From Comamonadaceae bacterium (GTDB lineage: Bacteria > Pseudomonadota > Gammaproteobacteria > Burkholderiales > Burkholderiaceae_C), in contig JAIXRJ010000036.1 of NCBI GenBank assembly GCA_027485235.1, forward strand, positions 124,001 to 188,000: a DNA stretch of 64,000 bases, written 5' to 3'. Positions 1 to 8,473 of the stretch are shown piece by piece; position 1 is the first letter of the stretch, and each line of letters opens with the position of its first letter. The notes below the pieces were generated by a model that searched no databases, was not told where the DNA came from, and worked only from the letters and a program-made list of their open reading frames with translations. The position numbers and the translations under genes are program-made.

Positions 1-1298
1 ATGGTGGTGCGCTCCACACTGAGCTTGGCCACCCTCGCCAGCACGAACAACACCATGCCCATGGGCGGGTGCAGCAGGCCGATCATCAGGTTGAGCACCA
101 TGATCAGACCGAAGTGCACCAGGTCGATGCCCAGCTGCTGGCAAATCGGCACCAGGATCGGCACGAGGATGGTGATGGCGGCCGTGGGTTCGAGGAAGCA
201 GCCCACAAACAGCATGAGCGCATTGGCCAGCAGCAAAAACACCCAGGGTTCTTGGGTAAAACCCAGCACCCATTCACTGATGGCGCTGGTCACGCCTGTG
301 GCGGTGAGCATCCAGCCAAAAATGCTGGCGGCGGCCACAATGAACAACACCGTGGCCGTGGTTTCCACGGTGTCCAGGCTGATCTTGACGAACATCTTGA
401 AGTTCAGTGTCCGGTACCAAAAGAAGCCCAGGACGATGGCCCAAACGCAAGCCGCGATCGCGCCTTCGGTGGGGGTGAAGACGCCGGTGGTCATGCCGCC
501 GATCAAGATGACCGGGGTCATGATGGGCAAGACGGCCTGGAAGTTGAAGAACTTGTCGGCGGCGAACAAGACAATCAGGGCCACCAACACGGTGAGTTGA
601 GGCGGTGTGCCCATGGCCGTGACCAGCCACCAAACCGCCACGGGCCAGCCCACCACCACAGCGGTTTCGGCCAGGGCCTTGATGACTTTGGGCCACTCGA
701 ATTTCACATCGGCGCCCCAGCCGTTTTTGTGCGCGAAGTACGCCACCGTCAGCATCATCAGCAGGGCCATCAAGATGCCGGGCAAGATGCCCGCCAAGAA
801 CAGCGCCCCCACCGAGACGTTGGCCATCATGCCGTAGATCACAAAGGGCAAGCTCGGCGGAATGATGGGCCCCAGCGTGGCCGAAGCGGCCGTGACGCCC
901 ACGGCAAATTCGGTGCTGTAGCCATGGTCTTTCATGGCCTTGATCTCGATGGTGCCCAGGCCTGCCGCGTCGGCAATCGCCGTGCCGCTCATGCCCGCAA
1001 ACACGACCGAGCCCACCACGTTGACGTGACCCAAGCCGCCCTTGAGCCAGCCCACCAAGGCCAGCGCGTAGTTGTAGATGCGGTTGGTGATGCCGGCGTT
1101 GTTCATCAGGTTGCCGGCCAAAATGAAGAAAGGCACGGCCAAGAGCGGAAAGCTGTCGATGCCCGACACCATGCGGTGGATCACCACAAAGGGCGGCGAG
1201 CTTTGGACAAACAAGAGGTAAATCAGTGACGCGCCCGCCATGGCAATGGCCACCGGGATACCGCCACTCATGAGAAAGAGAAAAATGATTTTCAGCAT
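1..1298 (-). CDS. dctM: TRAP transporter large permease (DctM family), 3' end outside window
   Basis: Inner-membrane channel subunit of a tripartite ATP-independent periplasmic transporter; it moves the solute delivered by the periplasmic binding protein using an ion gradient. The minus-strand frame opens at ATG 1298 (MLKIIFLFLMSGGIPVAIAM) and reads without a stop to base 1, giving 432 codons, so only the C-terminal end is missing. Family-typical stretches include AGNLMNNAGI, FAGMSGTAIADAAGLGTIEI, GPIIPPSLPFVIYG, FTPTEGAIAA and FLEPTAAITILVPIL, among many hydrophobic segments. It lies 25 nt after dctQ and is the last gene of the dctP-dctQ-dctM arm. The symbol denotes family, not substrate. 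Confidence 0.93.
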   Translation of the reverse strand, partial: MLKIIFLFLMSGGIPVAIAMAGASLIYLLFVQSSPPFVVIHRMVSGIDSFPLLAVPFFILAGNLMNNAGITNRIYNYALALVGWLKGGLGHVNVVGSVVFAGMSGTAIADAAGLGTIEIKAMKDHGYSTEFAVGVTAASATLGPIIPPSLPFVIYGMMANVSVGALFLAGILPGILMALLMMLTVAYFAHKNGWGADVKFEWPKVIKALAETAVVVGWPVAVWWLVTAMGTPPQLTVLVALIVLFAADKFFNFQAVLPIMTPVILIGGMTTGVFTPTEGAIAACVWAIVLGFFWYRTLNFKMFVKISLDTVETTATVLFIVAAASIFGWMLTATGVTSAISEWVLGFTQEPWVFLLLANALMLFVGCFLEPTAAITILVPILVPICQQLGIDLVHFGLIMVLNLMIGLLHPPMGMVLFVLARVAKLSVERTT

Positions 1299-1323
1299 GG
1301 GAAAACTTTCAGGAGGGGCGATT

Positions 1324-1899
1324 TCAGCGGTCGGTCATTTCGGATTCGGGGCGTTGCAGCACGCTGTAGCCGCGTTGCCAATGCACCTTGGCCACCCAAA
1401 TGGCGCGCAAGCACATGGCGGCAAAACCGGCCATCACCACGCCATACACCAGGTTCATCGGCAAATCGATGATGGTCATCTTGTAGCTCCCCAGCTTTTG
1501 CATCATCTGGCCGGTGAGGACCGTGGCGGCCCCAAAGAAGGCGATGCGCACCACATCGACCACCGTGCCCATGGCGCGGCCCATCCAGTCGGGCATGAAG
1601 CGGTAAAAGAAATCCACCTGGATGTGGTTGTTTTTGGCCACGCCGATGGTGGCGCCGGTGAACACCGCGGCGATCAGCAAATAGCGGGCGATTTCTTCGG
1701 TCCAGGAGGCCGAGTTGTTCAACACGTAGCGCGTGAAAAATTGGTAGAAAACCGTGAGCCCCAAGGCCCAGAAAAAGGCCAGGGCGACCCAGGCTTCGAT
1801 GGGCGTCCCCGACAAATCGACTTCGTCATCGGTGGCGTGAAACTGGCCATCGTCGCCCATGACTTTGGGCATGGTGTCGAGGTCGGGGAGGTTGCTCAT
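1324..1899 (-). CDS. dctQ: TRAP transporter small permease (DctQ family)
   Basis: Small membrane subunit of the TRAP transporter, 191 aa, which pairs with DctM. After a charged N-terminal tail of about 30 residues come four hydrophobic segments. The family landmarks WTEEIARYLLI and NNHIQVDFFYRFMP are present. It starts at ATG 1899, 69 nt after the dctP stop, and that gap holds a strong hairpin. The tail before the first membrane segment is longer than in many DctQ proteins. The subunit gives no clue to the substrate; neighbouring catabolic genes suggest a sugar acid. Confidence 0.92.
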   Translation of the reverse strand: MSNLPDLDTMPKVMGDDGQFHATDDEVDLSGTPIEAWVALAFFWALGLTVFYQFFTRYVLNNSASWTEEIARYLLIAAVFTGATIGVAKNNHIQVDFFYRFMPDWMGRAMGTVVDVVRIAFFGAATVLTGQMMQKLGSYKMTIIDLPMNLVYGVVMAGFAAMCLRAIWVAKVHWQRGYSVLQRPESEMTDR

Positions 1900-1925
1900 G
1901 GGGAATCCTTGAATTCGGGAAATAC

Positions 1926-1956
1926 CGCAGGTCGGGCGGTGTAGGCCCGACCTGCG
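1926..1956 (-). terminator. Intra-operon hairpin between dctP and dctQ
   Basis: A perfect 12-bp inverted repeat (CGCAGGTCGGGC, 7-nt loop, GCCCGACCTGCG) fills the dctP-dctQ gap. There is no long T-run after it on the minus strand, so a partial terminator or a 3' mRNA-stabilising structure is more likely than a full stop. Either would let the binding protein be made in excess over the permeases. Confidence 0.55.
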
Positions 1957-1968
1957 AAGCCGGGTGGC

Positions 1969-2958
1969 TTATTTGGCAGCCTGGATCTTGTCGAAGTCAG
2001 ACTGTGTGAAACCCATGCCGGTCAGAGGCTTGTTTTTCAGGACGGCATCCTGGAAAGACTTGCGGTCCACCTGCACCACTTGCAGGCCTTTTTTCTTGAA
2101 CTCGTCCACCAACTCGGCCTCGCGGGCCTTGACTTTGGACGATCCGCGCACAGCGGCTTCCTGGGTCACATCGGTGAAGATCTTTTTCTCGGCGTCGCTG
2201 AGCTTGTTCCACAGGTGCGGTGCAATTTGAGTGGTCACGCCGTCCACGATGTGGCCGGTGAGCATGATGGCTTTTTGCACTTCAAAGAACTTCTTGGCTT
2301 CGATGGTGGTCAAGGGGTTTTCTTGCGCTTCCACGGTGCCGTTTTGCAGGGCCAGGTACACCTCGGCAAAAGCAATCGGCGTGGGGTTGGCGCCGCAGGC
2401 TTCAGGCGTGGCGCGGTAAGCGGGCACATCGGGCACGCGGATCTTGATGCCCTTCATGCCCGCGCAGTTGGTGAAGGCTTTTTGGGCGGTGGTGTGGCGC
2501 GCACCGTAGTAGGTGTAAGCCGTCACCTGGATGCCGGTCTTCTCGCGGAACTCTTTGACCATCTCCTGGAACACGGGGCTCTTGGAGTAAGCAATCAGGT
2601 GGTCACCGTCGCGGAAGATGAAGGGGTAGTAGGCGATGCCAAAACGGGGGTAAGTGCGTGCCGCAAACGAGGGGCCGCTGATGATCATGTCCACCGTGCC
2701 CAGGGTCAGGCCCTGGTTGATGTCGGTCTCTTTACCCAGTGTGGAGGCGGGAAAGACCTGGATGTCGAACTTGCCGTTGCTGCGCTTTTTGATTTCTTCG
2801 GCGGCCCACACCGACTCGGTGTGGAAGGGCTCAGAGGTCTCGTAGACGTGGGCCCATTTGATTTTTTGCTGGGCCAGGGCGCTGGTGCTGACCAACAGCG
2901 TGCCCAGGGCCATGGCGCCGACGGCGGCCAGGGTTTTCAGGGTGAATCGTTTGCTCAT
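1969..2958 (-). CDS. dctP: TRAP transporter substrate-binding protein (DctP family)
   Basis: Periplasmic solute receptor of the TRAP system, 329 aa. A Sec signal peptide covers residues 1-29 (KR start, hydrophobic core, predicted cut after ALA). The mature part has DctP-type landmarks, including LGKETDINQGLTLGTVDMII and IRVPDVPAYRATPEACGANP. The arginine in the IRVP region usually contacts the substrate carboxylate, so an organic or sugar acid ligand is expected. GAGGAGACAACC just before ATG 2958 is a strong ribosome-binding site. The gene follows the GntR regulator by 54 nt and precedes dctQ. Ligand identity is inferred only from the divergent sugar-acid genes. Confidence 0.94.
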   Translation of the reverse strand: MSKRFTLKTLAAVGAMALGTLLVSTSALAQQKIKWAHVYETSEPFHTESVWAAEEIKKRSNGKFDIQVFPASTLGKETDINQGLTLGTVDMIISGPSFAARTYPRFGIAYYPFIFRDGDHLIAYSKSPVFQEMVKEFREKTGIQVTAYTYYGARHTTAQKAFTNCAGMKGIKIRVPDVPAYRATPEACGANPTPIAFAEVYLALQNGTVEAQENPLTTIEAKKFFEVQKAIMLTGHIVDGVTTQIAPHLWNKLSDAEKKIFTDVTQEAAVRGSSKVKAREAELVDEFKKKGLQVVQVDRKSFQDAVLKNKPLTGMGFTQSDFDKIQAAK

Positions 2959-3012
2959 GGTTGTCTCCTCGATGGGTTGGGAATGTGCTGACGCGGGAAC
3001 AGAAAAACCACC

Positions 3013-3750
3013 CTAACGGGCGGGTGCGCGGCGCCAGCTCGCGCTGTATCTTTTGTGGGCTTGTTTCAGGTGCTTTTGCATGGCCTTGCGCGCAGCGCTG
3101 GGGTCGTGCATTTCGATGGCGACCATCACCGCTTGGTGTTCGGTAATGGCGGCTTGCCAAGATTCGGGGCGTTCGAAGTGGTCGCCCAAGCGTTCAAACA
3201 GGGGGCCATTGCGCGCTTGCCAGTAACGCTGCACGGTGTCGAGCAAGACGCTGTTGCCGCAAGCCTGTGCGATGGCTTGGTGAAAGGCTTCGTCGCCTTG
3301 GCGGGGCGCTTCGTCACGGGCGGCTTCGCGTTGCATTTGTTTCAGGCCCGTCTGGATGGCTTTGATGTGGGACTTTTGGGCGCTTGCAGCGGCCAAAGCG
3401 GCCACTTCGGCTTCGACCAAAATGCGCGCACTCATGACCTCCAAAGGCCCCCAGTTGGCCGGGGTGTCGGCATCGAGTTCTGCGCTCAGCACCGCGGCAC
3501 GCGGCCCGCCGGTCGGCATGGCGTGTTGCACATAAATGCCCGAGCCGGTGCGCACTTCGATCATGCCTTCCACCTCCAGCGCAATCAAGGCTTCGCGCAC
3601 CGAAGGGCGGCTCACACCCAGTTGCATGGCGAGCTCACGTTCTGCCGGCAAGCGCGAGCCCGACGCGAACTCGCCCGACGCCATCAACTGCCGAAGCTGC
3701 TCGGCAATCTGGCGGTAAAGGCGCTGCGGGGCCACGGTATGCAAGGGCAT
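3013..3750 (-). CDS. GntR-family transcriptional regulator, FadR/FCD subfamily
   Basis: DNA-binding regulator of 245 aa. Residues about 10-75 form a winged helix-turn-helix (GSRLPAERELAMQLGVSRPS, then VREALIALEVEGMIEVRTGS). Residues about 95-225 look like the all-helical FCD ligand-binding domain, with His-bearing stretches such as DEAFHQAIAQACGN. It is the first gene of the minus-strand TRAP arm and diverges from the enolase-superfamily operon. A FadR-type operator palindrome lies 28 bp upstream of its start, so it probably represses itself and one or both arms until a pathway intermediate binds. The effector is not predictable from sequence. Confidence 0.9.
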   Translation of the reverse strand: MPLHTVAPQRLYRQIAEQLRQLMASGEFASGSRLPAERELAMQLGVSRPSVREALIALEVEGMIEVRTGSGIYVQHAMPTGGPRAAVLSAELDADTPANWGPLEVMSARILVEAEVAALAAASAQKSHIKAIQTGLKQMQREAARDEAPRQGDEAFHQAIAQACGNSVLLDTVQRYWQARNGPLFERLGDHFERPESWQAAITEHQAVMVAIEMHDPSAARKAMQKHLKQAHKRYSASWRRAPAR

Positions 3751-3777
3751 GGGTGATCAGGGATAACGTGAATTGGA

Positions 3778-3796
3778 CAAGTGGTCAGACCACTTG
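3778..3796. promoter_or_regulatory. Putative FadR-type GntR operator
   Basis: CAAGTGGTC-A-GACCACTTG is a perfect 19-bp palindrome. Its core TGGTCAGACCA matches the TNGT-N3-ACNA pattern known for FadR-subfamily GntR proteins. It lies in the 219-bp gap between gntR and the divergent catabolic operon. Confidence 0.75.
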
Positions 3797-3969
3797 CACA
3801 ATCATCACATGGTCCAGCACGCATGCCACTCCGCACAAACCCGTAAGGTGCGTGTCTCGAAAATGACGCATCTTCCCGGCTGAGCGCCTCATGCTTTGTG
3901 ACCTTGTCATTCGCCATTTTTTCCCTCGCTCTTTCCGATTGATCGTTTTCCCCAGCGCGCTCGCTCTTT

Positions 3970-5085
3970 ATGTCCCACGTCACCATTGACCGCGTCAGCC
4001 TTCGGCAAGTGAACTTGCCGCCCAAGGTCTTGCGCACCGACGCCATCCAGTCCTTTGTGACGCAAGAAACGCTGTTGCTCACGCTGCACTGTAGCGACGG
4101 CATCGCGGCCACGGGCTACGCTTACACGATTGGCACCGGAGGCTCGTCGGTCATCGCGCTGCTCAAGGACCATCTGGCGCCGCGCTTGATCGGCCGCAAC
4201 CCGGTGTTGGTGGAAGCGATCTGGAAGGATCTGTTTTTTCACACCCACGCCACCGCTGTGGGGGCCATGACCAGCTTGGCACTCGCGTGTGTGGACACCG
4301 CTTTGTGGGACTGGCGTGCACAAAGCCAGGGCCTGCCGCTGTGGCAGCTGCTGGGCGGGGCGCAAGCCCGTGTGCCGCTCTACACCACCGAAGGCGGATG
4401 GTTGCACCTGTCGCCTGAGGCGTTGGTGGACCAAACTTTGGAGGCGCAAGCCCAGGGCTTCAAAGGCGCCAAGATCAAGATCGGTCGCCCGCATGTGAGC
4501 GAAGATGTGGCGCGCCTGAGTGCGGTGCGCGAGGCGGTGGGGCCGGGCTTTGACCTGATGACCGACGCCAACCAGGGCTTCAAGCGTGCCGAGGCCGTGC
4601 GACGCGCGCGGGCCTTCGATGGCCTGGGGCTGGCCTGGCTGGAAGAGCCCTTGCCGGCCGAAGACGTGTCGGGCCACCGCCAGCTGCGCGAGCACACCAC
4701 CATCCCTGTGGCGGTGGGCGAGTCTTTGTACCACCCGATGCAGTTCCGTGAATATTTGGAGCAAGGCGCTTGTTCGATCGTGCAGCCCGATGTGGCGCGC
4801 ATGGGCGGCATCACGCCCTGGATCAAGACCGCGCACCTGGCCGAAACTTTTGACGTGGCGGTGTGCCCGCACTTCTTGATGGAGTTGCATGTGAGCCTGT
4901 GTGCGGCCGTGCCCAACGCCACTTGGGTGGAATACATCCCGCAGCTCGACGACATCACCACTTCGCGCATGCAGGTGCAGGACGGTTATGCGCTGCCCCC
5001 TGAAACCCCGGGTCTTGGCATCGCCTGGGACTGGGCCGCTATTTCACAACGACAAATCACCCATCTGGAGATCCAAACCCCATGA
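3970..5085 (+). CDS. Enolase-superfamily (mandelate racemase subgroup) sugar-acid dehydratase
   Basis: Protein of 371 aa with the capping N-terminal domain (about 1-120) and the TIM barrel of the mandelate racemase/muconate lactonizing family. Visible active-site set: KxK at K168-K170, metal ligands D199, E225 and E251, and a D274/H301 His-Asp dyad, which marks the mandelate racemase subgroup. Such enzymes remove the alpha proton of a sugar acid, usually to dehydrate it to a 2-keto-3-deoxy acid. It is first in a four-gene operon; its stop overlaps the next start by 4 nt. With the SDR and FAH genes downstream, a 6-deoxy aldonate such as L-fuconate or L-rhamnonate is a reasonable but unproven substrate. 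It is shorter than classic L-fuconate dehydratase (about 440 aa). Confidence 0.88.
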   Translation: MSHVTIDRVSLRQVNLPPKVLRTDAIQSFVTQETLLLTLHCSDGIAATGYAYTIGTGGSSVIALLKDHLAPRLIGRNPVLVEAIWKDLFFHTHATAVGAMTSLALACVDTALWDWRAQSQGLPLWQLLGGAQARVPLYTTEGGWLHLSPEALVDQTLEAQAQGFKGAKIKIGRPHVSEDVARLSAVREAVGPGFDLMTDANQGFKRAEAVRRARAFDGLGLAWLEEPLPAEDVSGHRQLREHTTIPVAVGESLYHPMQFREYLEQGACSIVQPDVARMGGITPWIKTAHLAETFDVAVCPHFLMELHVSLCAAVPNATWVEYIPQLDDITTSRMQVQDGYALPPETPGLGIAWDWAAISQRQITHLEIQTP

Positions 5086-5831
5086 GACTCAAAGGAAAAA
5101 TTGCGCTGGTCACCGCCGCCGGGCAGGGCATTGGCCAGGCCGCTGCGCTGGCCATGGCCGCGGAAGGCGCGACCGTGTACGCCACCGATGTGAACGCCGA
5201 GCTGCTCAAGGCCTATCAGGGGGTGGCCAATGTGCACACCGCCGTGTTGAACGTGCTCGACAAGTCAGCGATTGCCGCCCAGGTGGCCAGCCTGCCGCGC
5301 ATTGACATCGTCTTCAACTGTGCGGGTTTTGTGCACAACGGCAACATCGAGTTGGCCACCGACGAGGACTGGGACTTTGCCTTCAACCTGAACGTGCGCT
5401 CGCAGTTCTGGATGATCCAGGCGGTCATTCCCAAAATGGTCGATCAGTTCAAAAAAGAGGGTCACGGCGGCAGCATCATCAACATGGCCAGCGTGTGTTC
5501 CAGCGTGCGCGGCCTGCCCAACCGTTTCATTTACGGCGCCAGCAAAGCGGCCGTGATCGGTCTGACCAAAAGTGTGGCCGCTGATTACGTGCGCCAGGGC
5601 GTTCGGTGCAACTGCATTTGCCCCGGCACCGTGGACACGCCCTCGCTGCAAGACCGCATCAACAGTTACGCCGATCCGGTGCAGGCGCGGCAAGATTTCA
5701 TCAACCGCCAGCCCATGGGCCGCTTGGCGCAGGCGCACGAGATTGCGCCCATCGTCACTTTCCTCGCTTCCGACGAATCCATCTTCGCCACGGGCAATGC
5801 CTACATGGTCGACGGTGGCATGACCATTTGA
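5082..5831 (+). CDS. SDR-family dehydrogenase, probably a 2-keto-3-deoxy sugar-acid dehydrogenase
   Basis: Classical short-chain dehydrogenase of 249 aa. The cofactor motif TAAGQGIG starts at residue 11, with D36 after the second strand (an NAD preference is likely). NCAG occurs at 79-82, and the catalytic residues are S137, Y151 and K155. It ends in DGGMTI, typical of the family. The overall sequence resembles 2-keto-3-deoxy-L-fuconate dehydrogenases. The start ATGA overlaps the dehydratase stop, implying translational coupling. Expected reaction: oxidation of the dehydratase product to a 2,4-diketo-3-deoxy acid, which the FAH protein two genes later could cleave. Confidence 0.85.
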   Translation: MRLKGKIALVTAAGQGIGQAAALAMAAEGATVYATDVNAELLKAYQGVANVHTAVLNVLDKSAIAAQVASLPRIDIVFNCAGFVHNGNIELATDEDWDFAFNLNVRSQFWMIQAVIPKMVDQFKKEGHGGSIINMASVCSSVRGLPNRFIYGASKAAVIGLTKSVAADYVRQGVRCNCICPGTVDTPSLQDRINSYADPVQARQDFINRQPMGRLAQAHEIAPIVTFLASDESIFATGNAYMVDGGMTI

Positions 5832-5862
5832 TACGCATCACTTCAATCGCAGAAAGACACAC

Positions 5863-6621
5863 ATGAACTTGCTCGACATGAAAGGCCGCCATGCGGTCAT
5901 CACCGGTGGCGCCACCGGTTTGGGTTATGCCATTGCGCAGCGCATGCTGGCCTCGGGCGCCCGCGTCACGATCTGGGACCGTGATGTCGCGGGCATGGGC
6001 AAAGCCGCCGAGCAGCTGCGTCAAGGCCAGCTGGGCGCCGTGGTCAACACGGTGCAGGTGGATGTGGCCGACCACGCCTCGGTGGTCCAGGCCACCGCGC
6101 AAACCACTGCTTTGGCGGGCGTGGATGTGCTGGTCAACAGCGCTGGCATCACTGGCCCCAACGTCAAGGTGTGGGACTACCCGGTGGACGCCTGGAAGCA
6201 GGTGTTCGATGTGAACGTGCACGGGCTGTTCTATTGCTGCCGCGAACTGAGCGCCCACATGAAGTCGCGCAACTACGGGTGCATCGTCAACATCGCCTCG
6301 GTGGCGGGCAAAGACGGCAACCCCAACGCCAGCGCTTACAGCGCGAGCAAGGCGGCCGTGATTGGCCTGACCAAATCGCTGGGCAAAGAGCTGGCCGACA
6401 CCGGCGTGCGCGTGAACTGTGTCACCCCGGCGGCTGTGAAGACGGCGATCTTTGATCAAATGACGCCCGAGCACATCCAGTTCATGCTCTCCAAAATTCC
6501 GATGGCCCGTTTTGGCGAGCCCGAAGAAGTCGCCGCCATGGTGACCTGGCTGAGCACCGAAGACTGTTCCTTCTCCACCGGTGCGGTCTTTGACCTGTCG
6601 GGTGGCCGCGCCACCTATTGA
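5863..6621 (+). CDS. SDR-family NAD(P)-dependent dehydrogenase
   Basis: Second short-chain dehydrogenase of the operon, 252 aa. It has the glycine motif TGGATGLG at 14-21, an acidic D39 after beta-2, NSAG at 92-95, and catalytic S146, Y159 and K163. It starts 31 nt after the previous stop. The two SDRs differ clearly from each other, so they are not a recent duplication and should have different steps: probably this one oxidises the free sugar (for example at C1) while the first oxidises the keto-deoxy acid, though the roles could be swapped. No lactonase or mutarotase gene is present in the window. Confidence 0.85.
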   Translation: MNLLDMKGRHAVITGGATGLGYAIAQRMLASGARVTIWDRDVAGMGKAAEQLRQGQLGAVVNTVQVDVADHASVVQATAQTTALAGVDVLVNSAGITGPNVKVWDYPVDAWKQVFDVNVHGLFYCCRELSAHMKSRNYGCIVNIASVAGKDGNPNASAYSASKAAVIGLTKSLGKELADTGVRVNCVTPAAVKTAIFDQMTPEHIQFMLSKIPMARFGEPEEVAAMVTWLSTEDCSFSTGAVFDLSGGRATY

Positions 6622-6646
6622 TTGATTTGAAAACTGAAAGGCAACC

Positions 6647-7510
6647 ATGAAACTCGTTCGCTATGGCCAAGTCGGCAAAGAAAAACCAGGTCTGATCGAC
6701 GCCGAAGGCCGCTTGCGCGACCTCAGTGGTGTGGTCAAAGACATCTCTCCGGATCTGCTGAACGACAAGGCCCTGGCCAAGTTGGCCAAAGTCAAAACCG
6801 ACAAGCTGCCCTTGGTGCGCGGCAAAAAGCGTTTTGGCACGCCCATCTCGTACACCAGCAAGTTCATCGCGATTGGCCTGAACTATGCCGACCATGCGGC
6901 CGAGTCCAACATGCCCATCCCCAAAGAACCCATCGTGTTCACCAAAACCATCTCCTGCATTCAAGGTGCGGACGATGACGTGATGCTGCCCAAAGGCTCC
7001 AAGAAAACCGATTGGGAAGTCGAACTGGGCATCGTGATCGGCACCCGCACACGCTATGTCACGCAAAAAGACGCCCTGAACCATGTGGCGGGTTACTGTG
7101 TGGTCAACGACGTGAGCGAGCGCGAATACCAGCTCGAGCGCGGCGCCACCTGGGACAAGGGCAAGGGCTGCGACACCTTTGGCCCCGTGGGCCCTTGGTT
7201 GGTCACGCGCGATGAAGTGCCCAATCCGCAAGCCTTGGGCATGTGGCTCGATGTGAACGGTGTGCGCTTTCAAACCGGCAACACCAAGACCATGATCTTT
7301 GGCGTGGCCAAGCTGGTGAGCTACGTGAGCCAGTTCATGACGCTGGAGCCCGGCGACATCATCACCACCGGCACCCCTCCCGGCGTGGGCATGGGGGTCA
7401 AGGTCGACGGCAAGCCCGCCCCGGTTTACTTGAAGCGCGGCGATGTGATGCACTTGGGCATCGACGGTTTGGGTGAACAAACCCAGAAAGTCGTGGCTTT
7501 CAAGGCGTGA
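6647..7510 (+). CDS. Fumarylacetoacetate hydrolase (FAH) family protein, probable 2,4-diketo-3-deoxy sugar-acid hydrolase
   Basis: Protein of 287 aa with a short N-terminal domain (1-65) and the FAH catalytic fold. Metal ligands E124, E126 (in DWEVELGIVIG) and D155 (in VVNDVSERE) are in place, as is the TTGTPPGVGMG loop near residue 240. FAH-fold hydrolases of this length cleave C-C bonds of acylpyruvates. In the diketo-hydrolase route for L-fucose or L-rhamnose such an enzyme yields pyruvate and L-lactate. It ends the operon; two GC-rich hairpins follow. The role is inferred from the family plus its dehydratase and SDR partners. Confidence 0.88.
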   Translation: MKLVRYGQVGKEKPGLIDAEGRLRDLSGVVKDISPDLLNDKALAKLAKVKTDKLPLVRGKKRFGTPISYTSKFIAIGLNYADHAAESNMPIPKEPIVFTKTISCIQGADDDVMLPKGSKKTDWEVELGIVIGTRTRYVTQKDALNHVAGYCVVNDVSEREYQLERGATWDKGKGCDTFGPVGPWLVTRDEVPNPQALGMWLDVNGVRFQTGNTKTMIFGVAKLVSYVSQFMTLEPGDIITTGTPPGVGMGVKVDGKPAPVYLKRGDVMHLGIDGLGEQTQKVVAFKA

Positions 7511-7544
7511 TGGCGCAGGGCATAGGCTGTGCGACACCGATGAA

Positions 7545-7602
7545 CCCCGGGTCTTCGCCCGGGGTGAAACTGGCCTGCTGTCATCCCGGACGGGCTCCGG
7601 GA
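7545..7602 (+). terminator. Two GC-rich hairpins after the sugar-acid operon
   Basis: CCCCGGG-TCTTCG-CCCGGGG (7545-7564) and TCCCGGA-CGGGC-TCCGGGA (7584-7602) are perfect 7-bp stems in the gap behind the FAH gene. There is no T-run, so termination is only suggested. Confidence 0.35.
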
Positions 7603-7696
7603 GCCCCTTTGTTGACGAAACTGACAGCGCCTGAGCTCCCGATTTACCCTGACACGTCCAAGGCTTGCGTGATCTGACCGCGTTTTGGTGCAAAAT

Positions 7697-7710
7697 AGAA
7701 CGATCGTTCT
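7697..7710. promoter_or_regulatory. TetR-type operator palindrome overlapping the tetR start region
   Basis: AGAACGATCGTTCT is a perfect 14-bp palindrome flanked by A-rich and T-rich arms (7692-7715). It ends 6 bp before the first possible ATG of the adjacent TetR gene. The AACGATCGTT core is typical of TetR operators, so autoregulation is likely. Confidence 0.75.
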
Positions 7711-7716
7711 TTTTTA

Positions 7717-8448
7717 ATGCCCATGACCGATCGGAAATCTTCTTTGAAAATGCAGACACCGCCCACCCCCGAGACGGGGCGTCGTGTGCTGATCAAAGGC
7801 CAACAAACCAAGGCCGTGATCATCGACGCGGCTTTGGGCCTGGCCTCTCAAATTGGCCTGGAAGGTCTGTCGATCGGCGCGCTCGCCGAAGTCACCGGCA
7901 TGAGCAAGTCGGGCGTGTTTGCCCACTTTGGCTCCCGCGAAGAACTGCAAATTTCCGTGATCCGCGAATACCACGACCGCTTTGAGGCCGAGGTGTTTTA
8001 TGCGGCCATGCAAAAGCCGCGGGGTGTGCCGCGGCTGCAGGCCCTGTTTGACAACTGGGTGGTGCAGACCTCGGCCGAGATCGATTCGGGGTGCATTTAC
8101 ATCAGCGGTGCGGTGGAGTTTGACGACCGCAGCGGCCCAGTGCGCGATGCCTTGGCCTCGTCGGTGGCTACTTGGCAAGGCGCTTTGCGCCGCGCCGTTG
8201 AATTGGCCCAGGAAGAAGGCCAATTGAGCCGGCATCCGGATGCCCATCAGGTGGCCTTTGAAATCCACGGACTGATTTTGGCGCTGCATTACGAAGCCCG
8301 TTTTTTGCGCAACCCCTCGGCCTCTGACCGTGCACGTCAAGGTTTTTTGCAAATCCTCTCGCGCTACGCCGAGGCCCCCCCCGGCTTGCGTACCAGTTCG
8401 CCAACGCGGCCCCTTGCCAAAGCCCGCCGAACGAGCGCCGCCCCTTGA
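7717..8448 (+). CDS. TetR/AcrR-family transcriptional regulator
   Basis: Regulator of up to 243 aa. The N-terminal helix-turn-helix spans about residues 25-70 (LEGLSIGALAEVTGMSKSGV then FAHFGSREEL), followed by a helical ligand domain. ATG 7717 has no visible ribosome-binding site and sits next to the operator. ATG 7723 and ATG 7750 (with a weak GGAAA upstream) are alternative starts. The C-terminal tail after about residue 215 is rich in Arg, Pro and Ala. It lies 25 nt before the acyl-CoA dehydrogenase gene, so it probably controls this acyl-CoA cluster and senses an acyl-CoA or fatty acid; the effector is not visible. Confidence 0.88.
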   Translation: MPMTDRKSSLKMQTPPTPETGRRVLIKGQQTKAVIIDAALGLASQIGLEGLSIGALAEVTGMSKSGVFAHFGSREELQISVIREYHDRFEAEVFYAAMQKPRGVPRLQALFDNWVVQTSAEIDSGCIYISGAVEFDDRSGPVRDALASSVATWQGALRRAVELAQEEGQLSRHPDAHQVAFEIHGLILALHYEARFLRNPSASDRARQGFLQILSRYAEAPPGLRTSSPTRPLAKARRTSAAP

Positions 8449-8473
8449 TGTTGATTTTTTTCAGGAGCTTTTG

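Noticed and set aside
69..1229. 386-aa plus-strand open frame opposite dctM
   Set aside because: His/Gln/Gly-rich shadow; the minus strand encodes an intact TRAP permease over the same bases.
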